Assembly (NCBI RefSeq): GCF_963678635.1
Contig: NW_026971107.1
Span: forward strand, 25,833-89,832
Length of the DNA stretch: 64,000 nt
Origin: Symsagittifera roscoffensis
Taxonomy: Eukaryota; Xenacoelomorpha; Acoela; Convolutidae
Direction of reading: 5' to 3'
Shown here piece after piece: positions 53,574 through 63,775 of the stretch. The first letter of the stretch is position 1; each line of letters opens with the position of its first letter. The notes under the pieces are model-generated. The model had not been told where the DNA came from, searched no databases, and saw only the letters and a list, made by a program, of their open reading frames with translations. The position numbers and the translations under genes were made by a program.

Positions 53574-54173
53574 TTAAGAAATGATCTCTTGGTCGAATAT
53601 TTTTTGCTGTTTGAGGCGATTTTCTAGTGTGGTCGAATTATTTATTAGTTTTTTGACAAGTGGGTTGAGTTTTGTAAAAATTTGTTGGGGGCAATTTTTA
53701 TGGTGACTGGGAGGTCGTCTTTTTCTTTATTTTTGTTTGTCAAATGATCCGGGGTATGGTGAGATTTTTATGCTTTAGGCTAATTAAAATCTTCATTTTG
53801 TGACTTTAGGCTAAGTTATCAAATTTGTTTTGGGGGTATTCGTGGTCTGAGTTGGGGAAATATTGTTGATCTTTGGGTTATTAGATAAGGGAGGGGTACG
53901 GTATTATGGTGATATTTATTTTAGTTGTCAATTCAGAGTGGTTTGCTTATTTTTGACCTGGAGGTTGTAAAGTTATAGTTAGAGATGTGCCTGGAGTTCT
54001 AGATTATTCGTCTAATTGGTCTTAGTTTGAGTTAGAGAAAGTGACGGATTGGATGAATCCTATTGGTCTATTTTGAACTAGAATTATTGCGTACTTGTCA
54101 GCATGTTATTTTGAAAAATGTAAATGAAAAATGTTACAGAAGTTTCAAGATTGTGAAGTATAAAATCTTAAAA
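53574..54173. other. Spacer between pol and the small ORFs, element E copy B
   Basis: These 600 bases have no ORF of note and are alignable with the copy A spacer (4,370-4,950). They are AT-rich. They probably contain RNA signals for the downstream genes, but none is identifiable by eye. Confidence 0.5.
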
Positions 54174-57100
54174 TTACTTTTTAAATTCTACTTTCTTTAA
54201 TATTTTAGATTGGGGGATGAACATTTTGTAGTTTTTACGTGGTTGATTTCGGAGTCTTGTTGTTTTTCTATGTTCTGACTTGTCTATTTCTTCTTGGGGT
54301 ATTATTTGTTCTGTCATTTTTCTATTTTTTCTTTGCTTTTGGGATTCTTTATGGTCTAGATTTTTTGTAGTGTTTTTGGTAGCGGTTGGTTTTGTGTTTT
54401 GATTTTCGGTGGGGTTATCAATTTGTTCTGTGTTTTTCAGATGTGGTTCATTTTGAATGATTTTTAATCCTGTGAAAGAATATAATTGAGTTAATTCGCG
54501 GAGTGCATATTCTTTTGGGTAATAAGGTAATAGGTTGTTTCGATGTTGAACGATTTCTTTTTTGTTTGAGTCGGTAATTTTATATGTGACATCAGTGGGT
54601 CTTGCAATTATTTGGTAGGGTCCTTTTCGAAGGGGTTGTAATTTTTTAGAAATTCCTTTTTGAGTGTTAAAATTAGGTATTAAAACAAATGTTCCAATTT
54701 TTAAATCGGAGGCTGGTGTAAAACGTGAATTGATTTGTTCATTAATGTTTTGTCTTTGTAATAACTTTTTTGTTATTTTTTGATAAATTTCATTGTGTTT
54801 TTTATCTCTATTTAGAATCCATTCGGTGTGTGTACCGGAGGCTAGTTTAAGAATTTGTGGGTGATGAAAATGATCTTCATCGTGTGTATGTAAAGGTAGG
54901 TTATAACAAATTGAGTCTTTATTTGGTTGACAATAACCTTGTGCGTTTTTATGAGAATTTGCTGTAAACATTATTGGTTTGCGTGGCTTTTGGTTAAAAA
55001 CCATTTCATATGGTGACATTCCTAAAGTTGTCGTGATTTGTGAATTATATGCTAAGGGAAATAGTTTTACATCTGCTGACCATTCGGTATATTTTGTATC
55101 ATTTCCGTTGATGATACATCTAAGATATTCTTGTAGTGAACGGTTCATACCTTCGACTAAGCCGTTTGTCCAAGGTGCATGAGATGTACGTGGTTTGTGT
55201 TTAATGTTGTATAAATGACATAGTGTTATTATTTCATTATTTATGAATTCTGTACCATTGTCTGTAACTAAAATTTCTGGTAGTCCGAATTTTGCTATCC
55301 AGTGTTCATAGAGTGTTGTGTAAGCGTAATAAGCGTTACAATGTGGTACTGGGTTAAGTGCTACATAATGTGTAAATGCGTCAACAATTACCATAATGTA
55401 GGAGTTTCCTTCTGATGAGGGTGAAATTGGTCCTTTAGTATCAAATGAGATACGATGATTAAAGTACAAACTTTGTCCTTTGAAATCTTGTTTTTGTGCT
55501 ATTTGTTTTTGATTTGGGTAGGGTTTATTTAGTTGACATACTATACAATCATTGCATAGTACTTTTATCCAAATTGGTGCATTTGGGAAGTAAAAATTTT
55601 GTATAAAATTTGAATATGTTTTTTCTGATCCAGAGTGTCCTTTAATATTTTGTGTATGTGAAATATTAAAAGCTATAAGAATCATACTTAAAGGGAGACA
55701 TGGAACTGTAGATTCATTCAGGTTATATTCTAAAAGGTCTGTTTTTTCGTTAATTGTTGTATTGTTAAATTTGCGAAAGTATCGGAGGAGTGTTTTGTTT
55801 CCTAGAATGGTTGAATCTGCTTTGATAGGTTTAGTTTTATATTTGTGCCATGATTTCAGTTGTCTAATTATCGGGTCAAGATTTTGATATTGTTTCAGTG
55901 TTGGAATTGTAATCGTTTCTGTTGGGGGGAGAAAAATGTTTTCAATTTCGAATTTAGATAAGGGTATTGTATCAAGTGGGTCGTGAAGGTCAAAAACTTG
56001 ATTTATTGTATATTTTGAATCATTTGTTTGTGGTCCTGATAAATTTATTTTATCAGTTAAATCTTCTTTTTCTATTAGTGGAAAATGGTCTTTTTTAGTT
56101 TGGTGTTGTTTTGTTCGTTTTTGTTGGGTGTTATTTTTTATCCATTGAGAATATGGGATTGGTTTGAAAGTTGATGTTCCAAGTAAATCAACTTCATAAT
56201 GATTATTTTGACAATCTAAATAAAGTGGGAAATGTTGTAAATTATTTATTTGTGATTGTTCAATATCAGTTTTAACTGCATATTTGCATTCTAATCGAGG
56301 TGATGTTTCGTTTTCTGCAAGGTAGAATTTTATATTTTTGGGTATTTCAACTGTTGTTTTTCGTGTAAGTAATTCAGGTGGTGTATTTCGACTTAAGGTG
56401 TCTGGTAATGCAAGATTTTTTCCTGCAGTCCAAACTATATGTAAGTTTGGAAATTTCATTAGAATTAGTTGAAATCTGTAAACTCGGTGGTTTGGGTTAG
56501 ATTTTTGTGTAAAAAGAAAGATGATTGGTTTATGGTCTGTGAATAGAACTGTTGGATGTTTTGATCCAAGTATCAGAAATTCATATTCTGTCAGTGTATA
56601 TATTATGGCTGTACATTCTCTCATTAGAGTTGAGAGTCGTAGCTCTGCTTGAGTGAATAATCGAGAATTTGCTGATATGAGGTTCATTTTATTTGTACCA
56701 TTATGTGATTGTAATAGTGCTGCACCGATGCCAAAGTTCGAAGCATCGCACATTGCATAAAATGGTTGATTTGAATCTGGAATTGTGTTTGAAATTTGTT
56801 CAGTTAAAAGTTTCTTTATTTCTTCAAATCGTGTTTGATGTTCTGTGTTCCATTCAAAATTATTTTGTTGCCTAAGGATGTTATAAAATGGTCGTAAATA
56901 TAATTGCATTTTATAAACATATTTACTTAAAAAGTTTAACATTCCAAGAAATTCTTGGATTTTCTTTTTATTTGTTGGTGGTTGAAGTTTTTGAATAGCG
57001 TCAATGCGTGATTTCAATGGAGTGATTGTTTTTCTTTCTATATTATGTCCTAAGAATTTAACTCTTGTCAAAAAGAAGTGTGATTTATCGGGGGCGGCCT

Positions 57101-60100
57101 TCAGATTTTCGTTCTGAAGTATTTGGTGATATTTTTCTAAAACTTTGAACATTTCGTCTTTTGTTTGTGATTGCATAAAAACATCGTCTAGATAGGTGAT
57201 TGCGTTTTTCTTGAGTATTAGTGGTCTAAAAATTTTGCTCATAAAAGCTGAAAATGCTGCTGGTCCTATGGATATTCCATAGAATAAGCGGTTAAATTCA
57301 TATTGTTGGTTTCCGATAACAAATTGTGTTAAACGTCGTGATTGTTCATCTAGTGGCATTTGATTGTATGCACTATTCATATCGGCGGTTGTAAAGTATT
57401 TGCCGTTTATTTTTGTTAAAATAACTTGTATTGGTTCAATGGGCCAATTACATTTTGATTCATCTATGAGTGAATTGAGGTATCTAGCGTCGAGAACGAT
57501 TTTTAATGATTCTCCTTTAGCTAGAATGATAACGGGGTTGATAAATGTGTTGCCTTTTGGTTGTTCTTCTTTATTAACTGGTGATATAATGTTGTATTGT
57601 TCTAAAATATCGAGTAATCTGTTCACTTTATCATGTAAGTGAATTGGTACTTTACTTGCTCTCTGTTTTTTGAAAACTGCGTCTGGTTTTAACGGGAGAT
57701 GTAGTGATGAACTGATTTTTCCAACATCGAATTTTGATGTTGCATAGACTGATGAATATTTAATTAGCTGTTTGGCTAACTTTTCGAATTCGTCTTGTGT
57801 TATTTGTGAATGTTGGAAATTAAACATTGTTAAAAATTTTTGTTGGTCCTCTGTGTAGTTACTTATGTTGAATGTAGGTTTGAAATATGGAGTTTTTGTG
57901 AAATAATCCGTATTTCTGTTTTCGTTACTTATTATATTATTTATAGATAATTCTTCATTAAGAATTGTAGATTGGCAAATATCTAGTAATTGGAGTATAT
58001 TATTTACGCGATAGGCTTTTTCGTGTATTTGTGATATTGTAGCGTTGGTTTCACAATATCCTAAAAGTCCTAAAGGTAATGTTACTTGGTAAGGTGTGTT
58101 GTTATAGACATGTAAGGAAATGATATCGGAATTCGAATTTTTCAAATATTTTATGGATGAGATTGTGACTTTGAAAAATTTGTGAATAGGTTTGAATTCA
58201 AATTCTGACATATAAAATTTTTGTTTGTTTTGTTCTTTATCATATTGGTGAACTTGCTTGATTGAAAAATTATAGATATTTCCTGATAATGGTTTTAGGT
58301 GTTTTCTTTGTTGGTTAAATATCGGGTAGAATTTTGAAAAGAATGGTGGTTGTTTATTTAATCTTTGAAAAAATGTTAAAGATGTTTCTTTTGTTTTTGT
58401 ATATTTGTCTTTGATTAATATTTTACTATTTAGTATGTTAATTGTTGGTATATACTTCGAAATAAATGGTATTCCAATGATATTATATTTAATGTCAGTG
58501 ATATGGAATATTTGTTTAAATGGCTTATTTAAAATTTTGCTTTGCTCCATTGTTCTGGTGGGAAGGAGAAATAATTGGATTTTTCCGTAGTTTATTAATG
58601 TTGATCCTTGTGCTGTTGCTAACTTACTGGAGGTTTCAAGAGGTGTTAGCTTTGGATGTAAAGTTTTTATTTCATTCCATGTGGGGATGTTTATTATGTT
58701 TGATTCTGCTCCTGAATCAATTAAAAAATCTATTTCAAGGTCTGGTGGTTGAAATTCTTTATTTCTTGGGCTTTCTAAGAGAAATGGTATTGTCCAAATT
58801 TTTTCTTTGGGTTGTTCTTTTTGTATATTTTGATAAATGTGGTTTGTATTCAAGCATTTTGTTTTGACATTTTTATTGGTTTGATTTGTAGTGTTAATCT
58901 CATTTGTTTCTTGTGTCGTTGGTGTGGAATTTATGGGTGTAGTGTAATAATTTTGAAGAAATTCTGATTGATTTTCATATATGTGTGATGGAAAAGGTTG
59001 TTCATATATCACAGATTCATAGTCATTTTCGAGTTTTATCATATTGATAGAAAGAGTGTTTTCTGTATCACTTTCTGAATCTGATGATGTACAGTTTATT
59101 TGATTAAGTTGTAACGTATCAGTTACTGTGTCATCAATACCTGGAGGGTCTGATGTTGTTTCTGGATTTGATTGTACTTGATTGATTTGTCTTTGATGTT
59201 TAGGTGTACTGCTTCTATGACGATTATTAGAGTTATTATAGTGGTTATTATTCCGATGTGGTGATTGGGAATAATTTCTATAACGGTTATTATAACTTGG
59301 GTGTCGATTTTGTGAATTATTTCGCGATCTGTTTTGATAATTGCTGTTTGGTCTGTTATAGTTCGATCTAGTATATGAGTTATTCCTTGATCGATTATTC
59401 GGGTAATTCTGGTTTCGGTTGTTTGAATAACTTCTATTTCGATTATAGGAGTAGTTTCTATTCCTATTGTATGATGAATTTCGTGATTGGTTGTTTGGAT
59501 AGTAGTTATTTCTTGATTGGGAATTAGATCTAGAAACAAATCGTTGTGTATTTGAATTTGATCTGGAGTAGTTATTTCTACTATTTGGTCTATTGTAGTG
59601 ATTTTGTGATGAATTAGTCGTGTTTCTTCGTTCTGGTGATCTTCCTCTATAACTTGAGTTATATGGGGATTGATTTCTTGTATAATTTGTATTGTTCGGG
59701 AGTGGTTTTCCTGAACTGTTGTTGCTGTGGACTGTTTTGTTCGGTAGATTTTGATCTTTTTTCATGTATTGATAGAATGATTTATTTGGTTCTTTGTATT
59801 TTTGAGGTTTATTTTGACTATCTTGCTGTTTTTGTCTACATTCGGAAATACTATGTCCGTATCGTCGGCAATAATTACACCATTTTTTGAAAGATGGTTT
59901 GCCTTTAAAGTTCGGGTTCTTTTCGTAAATATTGAGTATTTCAGTGATTTTTTCGACGAGGTCTGTCTCTGATTCCTGTATATTATTAATATTAGTGGGA
60001 GTCGTTTCAATTCTGTTAACGTATTGTAATTTCAGATTTTCCGTTTCTTCTAGTTTCATCGTGATTTCTGCTTGTTCTAATTTGTCTACTAGTTTTCGAA

Positions 60101-62402
60101 AATCTAAATCGGGTTCTCGAATTGAAGAAGGATGGGATGCTCTCTTTTTTATTGCTATTTTCCTTAATTGTGGTGTTAAGGTCATCATTAAGATTTCTGT
60201 CATCTTTGTGTTTTTATAGTCATGTGTATTTAATGAATATGCTTTTCGAACTAGTGTTTCGATTCGTACTGCTATTTGCTTGATGGTTTCGTTTGGTAAT
60301 CTGCGAATTTCATTACATAAAACTCTTTGTTGTTGTTTGTTTCTTTCGGAGTCAAACATTTTTGAAAATTCTTGTGTAAATCTTTTCCAATTTGATTTTA
60401 TTTCTAGAGGTAGTACTGAAAACCATTTTTGGGCTGCGCCATCTAAGGTTGTCTGTATCAACGCTGTGCGTCGATGTATCCAGTTTTGATGTAGTGGCGT
60501 ATTAATTGGTTCAGGTCCAATATTTAAAATCAGGTTTGCTGTTACTGCATTTAAATAATCTTCTACAGAGTATTCAGGGTCTGTTCCTGTGAAAACCATT
60601 AAAGGTTTGTTTGATGTTTTTGATGATCCACCCATAAGGTATGGATTCATTGTCATTTGTAATGATTCTGCTGCATTTGGCATTTGAGAAAAATTTGAAA
60701 GTTGGTTTCTTGTTATTTCATGTTGTTGGAGATAATATGGGAGTGGTATTTCATTTTGCATTTGTGATGCTTGATACGAGTGTGCAGTCATTGTATTTTG
60801 TTGTTGAATTGGTTGAAAAGATTGTGTATTAATTAGATTTTGTTGTTGAATTGGTTGTTGATATTGAGCATTTATCGGTTGTGGAGAAAAATTCCTATGA
60901 TTTGTACGTGTTTTCTGTATTCCTTGTCTACGATATTCTTGAGTATTTTGTGCAAATATATCTGGTTGTAAGAAATCATCATCTGAGGATAAATAATCCA
61001 TTTGATAAGATGTCTGTTTTTTATTTTTATTTTGTTGAAAAAATGGGTAATTTTCACTGTGATCCTGTGGAGGATTTGGTTGAAAATTTTTGGAATTATA
61101 TTGGGCCGTTGGGTTATCCCAGTTTCGAGGTTTTGTATATTGGTTAAAATTCCTTTGTGGTTGATAATTTGTTTTTGACGGATGTGTATAATTATAATTA
61201 TGGTCTGCAAAGTTGTTTCTAGTGAATGTTTTGCGTGTTTTTGATGGTATTGTCATGGGTCTGTATGTTTGGTAATCCATATGTGAATATTTAGGGGCAA
61301 CCGAAGGCTTAACGGTTGATTGTAAGGTTACCTGTGTTTGTGAAGGGTTTGTATTTCTTGGTGTTGTTAAATTTGGGCGTATTGGTGAAATACTTTGTTG
61401 TGTAGTTGTTGTGTGTACAATTTCTTCATTTATGAAGTGTGATGGTGTCTGGATATCTTGTTGAGTAAGATTCCTAGTTCCATTGAGGTTTTCATTGTGT
61501 ATGACTGTAGAGTTTAAACTATTGTTTTGTGTATCGGGTAAAAATGTATTATAGTTTAATGGAGTTGCATCAATTGTTAATGGTATTACTCTTACATAAT
61601 CTCTTATGTAAGATATTGTACCTATTGCTTGACTTGAGATTGATTGTGGAAAGTTTATAAATGCGGGATGAGACCATTCGGGGTCCCAAACATAATCTGA
61701 TTGTTCTGTGATAGCGGTATCATCGTTCGAATTTTGGGGTCTAAAATTTTTTCTTGCTTGTGCAATTAAATCAATATTGTGTGTGAAATAATCTATTATG
61801 AACCATGCCAAAATTTTTTGTAAATCGTGTTTGGTATGTTGTGAAACGTCGTCTTTCGTGAAATTTTCTTTAATGATGTTTAAATAACTAGAGAGTAGTG
61901 TGATTTCATGTCGTACTTTCAAGTGCTTAGATGTTTCTGTCGGTGAGACATTTGTTAATGGGATTTCGTTTTCTAATATCGAAATATAACTATATATTAT
62001 TGCGAAAACTTCATTGGTGAATATGGAGTTTGCTCTTTGTGAGTTATGGTATTGGATGCTTTTTATATATTCTGAAAAAACTTTTGAAAATTCTAAATCA
62101 AGATCGTCTGTTTGAATTGTATATTTTCTATTATTATGGTTTGGGGAAGTGAATTCTATAGAGTAGATTCCATACTGTTGTGTTATGTTGCATATATCTT
62201 TTAAGTAGTGGTCTATGATTTGTCTTTTGATTTTTACATCTGGGAACTCTGTTTTACATGGACTGATTCCGGGTTCAAATAAATTAACGAGTAAATTTTG
62301 ACAAAATATGTGTTGTCCTCTATCAGTATCTGCATCTACTATAAAAGGAAAGATTTCATCTTCATCTGGAGTTTCTTCACCTGGAGTGTGCGTTGAGCTC
62401 AT
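54174..62402 (-). CDS. Gag-Pol polyprotein of element E copy B (2742 aa, Ty3/gypsy type), intact
   Basis: ATG is at 62402 and there is one uninterrupted frame. Residues 1-560 are gag N-terminus with long Gln/Asn/Pro-rich stretches. A capsid-like region lies at about 600-780 and a CCHC zinc knuckle at about 841-854, followed by an Arg/Ser/Asn/Tyr repeat-rich segment (about 890-1060). Protease has DSGA at about 1229. Reverse transcriptase has YLDD at about 1737 and an unusual LDARYLN block. RNase H begins near 1880. Integrase has HHCC (about 2240-2290), then core acids in FDTKG, TDNG and GLVEG (about 2317, 2380, 2415) and a GPY module. Gag and Pol share one frame with no frameshift. Copy B carries about 20 extra residues near gag position 135 compared with copies A and C. 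Confidence 0.95.
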   Translation of the reverse strand: MSSTHTPGEETPDEDEIFPFIVDADTDRGQHIFCQNLLVNLFEPGISPCKTEFPDVKIKRQIIDHYLKDICNITQQYGIYSIEFTSPNHNNRKYTIQTDDLDLEFSKVFSEYIKSIQYHNSQRANSIFTNEVFAIIYSYISILENEIPLTNVSPTETSKHLKVRHEITLLSSYLNIIKENFTKDDVSQHTKHDLQKILAWFIIDYFTHNIDLIAQARKNFRPQNSNDDTAITEQSDYVWDPEWSHPAFINFPQSISSQAIGTISYIRDYVRVIPLTIDATPLNYNTFLPDTQNNSLNSTVIHNENLNGTRNLTQQDIQTPSHFINEEIVHTTTTQQSISPIRPNLTTPRNTNPSQTQVTLQSTVKPSVAPKYSHMDYQTYRPMTIPSKTRKTFTRNNFADHNYNYTHPSKTNYQPQRNFNQYTKPRNWDNPTAQYNSKNFQPNPPQDHSENYPFFQQNKNKKQTSYQMDYLSSDDDFLQPDIFAQNTQEYRRQGIQKTRTNHRNFSPQPINAQYQQPIQQQNLINTQSFQPIQQQNTMTAHSYQASQMQNEIPLPYYLQQHEITRNQLSNFSQMPNAAESLQMTMNPYLMGGSSKTSNKPLMVFTGTDPEYSVEDYLNAVTANLILNIGPEPINTPLHQNWIHRRTALIQTTLDGAAQKWFSVLPLEIKSNWKRFTQEFSKMFDSERNKQQQRVLCNEIRRLPNETIKQIAVRIETLVRKAYSLNTHDYKNTKMTEILMMTLTPQLRKIAIKKRASHPSSIREPDLDFRKLVDKLEQAEITMKLEETENLKLQYVNRIETTPTNINNIQESETDLVEKITEILNIYEKNPNFKGKPSFKKWCNYCRRYGHSISECRQKQQDSQNKPQKYKEPNKSFYQYMKKDQNLPNKTVHSNNSSGKPLPNNTNYTRNQSPYNSSYRGRSPERRNTTNSSQNHYNRPNSRNNYSRSNSNTQRFVSRSNSQSRNNYYPNNQSRNSSYNRNRNYSYNRNRSYSNNRNQNYPNNRSRNNSYTRSNYNRPNSNYQNRSRNNSQNRHPSYNNRYRNYSQSPHRNNNHYNNSNNRHRSSTPKHQRQINQVQSNPETTSDPPGIDDTVTDTLQLNQINCTSSDSESDTENTLSINMIKLENDYESVIYEQPFPSHIYENQSEFLQNYYTTPINSTPTTQETNEINTTNQTNKNVKTKCLNTNHIYQNIQKEQPKEKIWTIPFLLESPRNKEFQPPDLEIDFLIDSGAESNIINIPTWNEIKTLHPKLTPLETSSKLATAQGSTLINYGKIQLFLLPTRTMEQSKILNKPFKQIFHITDIKYNIIGIPFISKYIPTINILNSKILIKDKYTKTKETSLTFFQRLNKQPPFFSKFYPIFNQQRKHLKPLSGNIYNFSIKQVHQYDKEQNKQKFYMSEFEFKPIHKFFKVTISSIKYLKNSNSDIISLHVYNNTPYQVTLPLGLLGYCETNATISQIHEKAYRVNNILQLLDICQSTILNEELSINNIISNENRNTDYFTKTPYFKPTFNISNYTEDQQKFLTMFNFQHSQITQDEFEKLAKQLIKYSSVYATSKFDVGKISSSLHLPLKPDAVFKKQRASKVPIHLHDKVNRLLDILEQYNIISPVNKEEQPKGNTFINPVIILAKGESLKIVLDARYLNSLIDESKCNWPIEPIQVILTKINGKYFTTADMNSAYNQMPLDEQSRRLTQFVIGNQQYEFNRLFYGISIGPAAFSAFMSKIFRPLILKKNAITYLDDVFMQSQTKDEMFKVLEKYHQILQNENLKAAPDKSHFFLTRVKFLGHNIERKTITPLKSRIDAIQKLQPPTNKKKIQEFLGMLNFLSKYVYKMQLYLRPFYNILRQQNNFEWNTEHQTRFEEIKKLLTEQISNTIPDSNQPFYAMCDASNFGIGAALLQSHNGTNKMNLISANSRLFTQAELRLSTLMRECTAIIYTLTEYEFLILGSKHPTVLFTDHKPIIFLFTQKSNPNHRVYRFQLILMKFPNLHIVWTAGKNLALPDTLSRNTPPELLTRKTTVEIPKNIKFYLAENETSPRLECKYAVKTDIEQSQINNLQHFPLYLDCQNNHYEVDLLGTSTFKPIPYSQWIKNNTQQKRTKQHQTKKDHFPLIEKEDLTDKINLSGPQTNDSKYTINQVFDLHDPLDTIPLSKFEIENIFLPPTETITIPTLKQYQNLDPIIRQLKSWHKYKTKPIKADSTILGNKTLLRYFRKFNNTTINEKTDLLEYNLNESTVPCLPLSMILIAFNISHTQNIKGHSGSEKTYSNFIQNFYFPNAPIWIKVLCNDCIVCQLNKPYPNQKQIAQKQDFKGQSLYFNHRISFDTKGPISPSSEGNSYIMVIVDAFTHYVALNPVPHCNAYYAYTTLYEHWIAKFGLPEILVTDNGTEFINNEIITLCHLYNIKHKPRTSHAPWTNGLVEGMNRSLQEYLRCIINGNDTKYTEWSADVKLFPLAYNSQITTTLGMSPYEMVFNQKPRKPIMFTANSHKNAQGYCQPNKDSICYNLPLHTHDEDHFHHPQILKLASGTHTEWILNRDKKHNEIYQKITKKLLQRQNINEQINSRFTPASDLKIGTFVLIPNFNTQKGISKKLQPLRKGPYQIIARPTDVTYKITDSNKKEIVQHRNNLLPYYPKEYALRELTQLYSFTGLKIIQNEPHLKNTEQIDNPTENQNTKPTATKNTTKNLDHKESQKQRKNRKMTEQIIPQEEIDKSEHRKTTRLRNQPRKNYKMFIPQSKILKKVEFKK

Positions 62403-62844
62403 TTTTTCGTTCGATGACTGTTAATATGTAATTATCAATGTGTCTAATTGGTTGATTCCAATTGTATAAATGTACTGGTTTGTGTTTATACTGCTTTTTT
62501 ATTCTTCTTTTTCCTCTTTTTGATGAATTTGAAGTTGTTTCTGAGTCAGAAAAATATAATTGATCGTGAAGTGGGCAATTTTTATCTATTGATTCTTTTA
62601 GTTTGTAAAGTTCGTCTAAACTGTTTGTTTCTGAGTCTGAAAATGCGTTTCGATTTTTTGAAAATCTTTTTCGTGTTATTTGTCTTTGTTTAGTTATTAT
62701 TTTCCTCTTTAGTGTTTGTCGTTTTGTGCGAATGTATCCAACTGTTTGTGTATGAGGTGTGATTACAAGGTCGTATTTTTTGTTATCTATTTCACAGTTG
62801 TGTAAAACGATTGTTTGTTTATTTCCTAGGTTTTTAAATGACAT
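62377..62844 (-). CDS. ORF1: small basic protein upstream of gag, element E copy B (155 aa)
   Basis: This is the same length as in copies A and C and strongly conserved at the protein level, although copy B is the most diverged in DNA. It overlaps the gag ATG by 26 bases. The Lys/Arg-rich middle, Ser/acidic patch and C-terminal hydrophobic turn are all kept. The sequence does not resemble matrix, capsid or any accessory protein I know. Confidence 0.75.
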   Translation of the reverse strand: MSFKNLGNKQTIVLHNCEIDNKKYDLVITPHTQTVGYIRTKRQTLKRKIITKQRQITRKRFSKNRNAFSDSETNSLDELYKLKESIDKNCPLHDQLYFSDSETTSNSSKRGKRRIKKQYKHKPVHLYNWNQPIRHIDNYILTVIERKNELNAHSR

Positions 62845-63775
62845 AAGGTTTAGGATGACGGATGCAAAAGGTTGTTAAATGATTTCTATTTTCCTAAACT
62901 GTTAGTTCTTACGATTTTTTTTGTTAGCTTAACCTGGGTCTATTTGTTCAGGGTTGGAGAGAAAAGTATATCGATTCCGAAGAATGATTTTTACTTTCTC
63001 GTGACTAGTATAAGCTAAGGTGTTAACTTACTTAATCTTACTTAGGGGTAGTGATTGTGTTCAAGGGTTGGAGAATAGTAAATCGATCCACAAGGTTCAG
63101 GTATAATTAGAACGCGAGTAGTTCGTTAGATACTATTTTAAACTTACTAAGTCTAAGATTTATCCTGGGTCTGGTAAGAGGGAGGGTCAAGTGAAGGATG
63201 AATAACCGAAGTTCTTCACTGTTTATTCTAATTTGAATGATTAGTTTTGTTTAAAAATTTCTATTAGTCTTGGGTCTTTAGAAAGGGTTGGGTAGTGAAT
63301 CGACGTTTGAGGTCGTTAGACACTAATTAAGTGGGTGGGGGAGAACAAAGTTGTTCTGTTTGATCCAAGGATAAGCCTTGATGATCAAATTTAAAATTTA
63401 ATTAAGTAGAAAATGATTTAAGATCCAAGGATAAGCCTTGATGATCTGGTTTTAAAATTAAGTGAATTTAAGTTTTAATAAAATTTTAAATGTGTGTAAA
63501 GGAAAGATTTAGTGTTTTATGATATTAGTGGGTTTATGATTGCTGTTATGTTTTAGGTGATGAAGCTGGAACAACAGGATGATTTATGATTACTAACCAT
63601 TTATTGTCATGCTACTAATTTTTATTTTTATTTTCCAATAAATATTTTTCAAACATGTTTTGTATATTACTGCAGAATTTAGGGAAAACGATCTAAGATC
63701 TTTTTATCAATCGTTATTGTATAATATTAATTTTGTTTAGCGCCTGAAATGATTTTGAAGATTAACTTCAAGGTT
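62845..63775 (-). other. Leader of element E copy B with imperfect repeats
   Basis: No convincing ORF is seen. It contains the same GGGTTGGA-type repeats as copies A and C and both hairpin units, at 63,362-63,386 and 63,422-63,446. Both units read GATCCAAGGATAAGCC...ATC here, more alike than in copy A. Confidence 0.6.
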
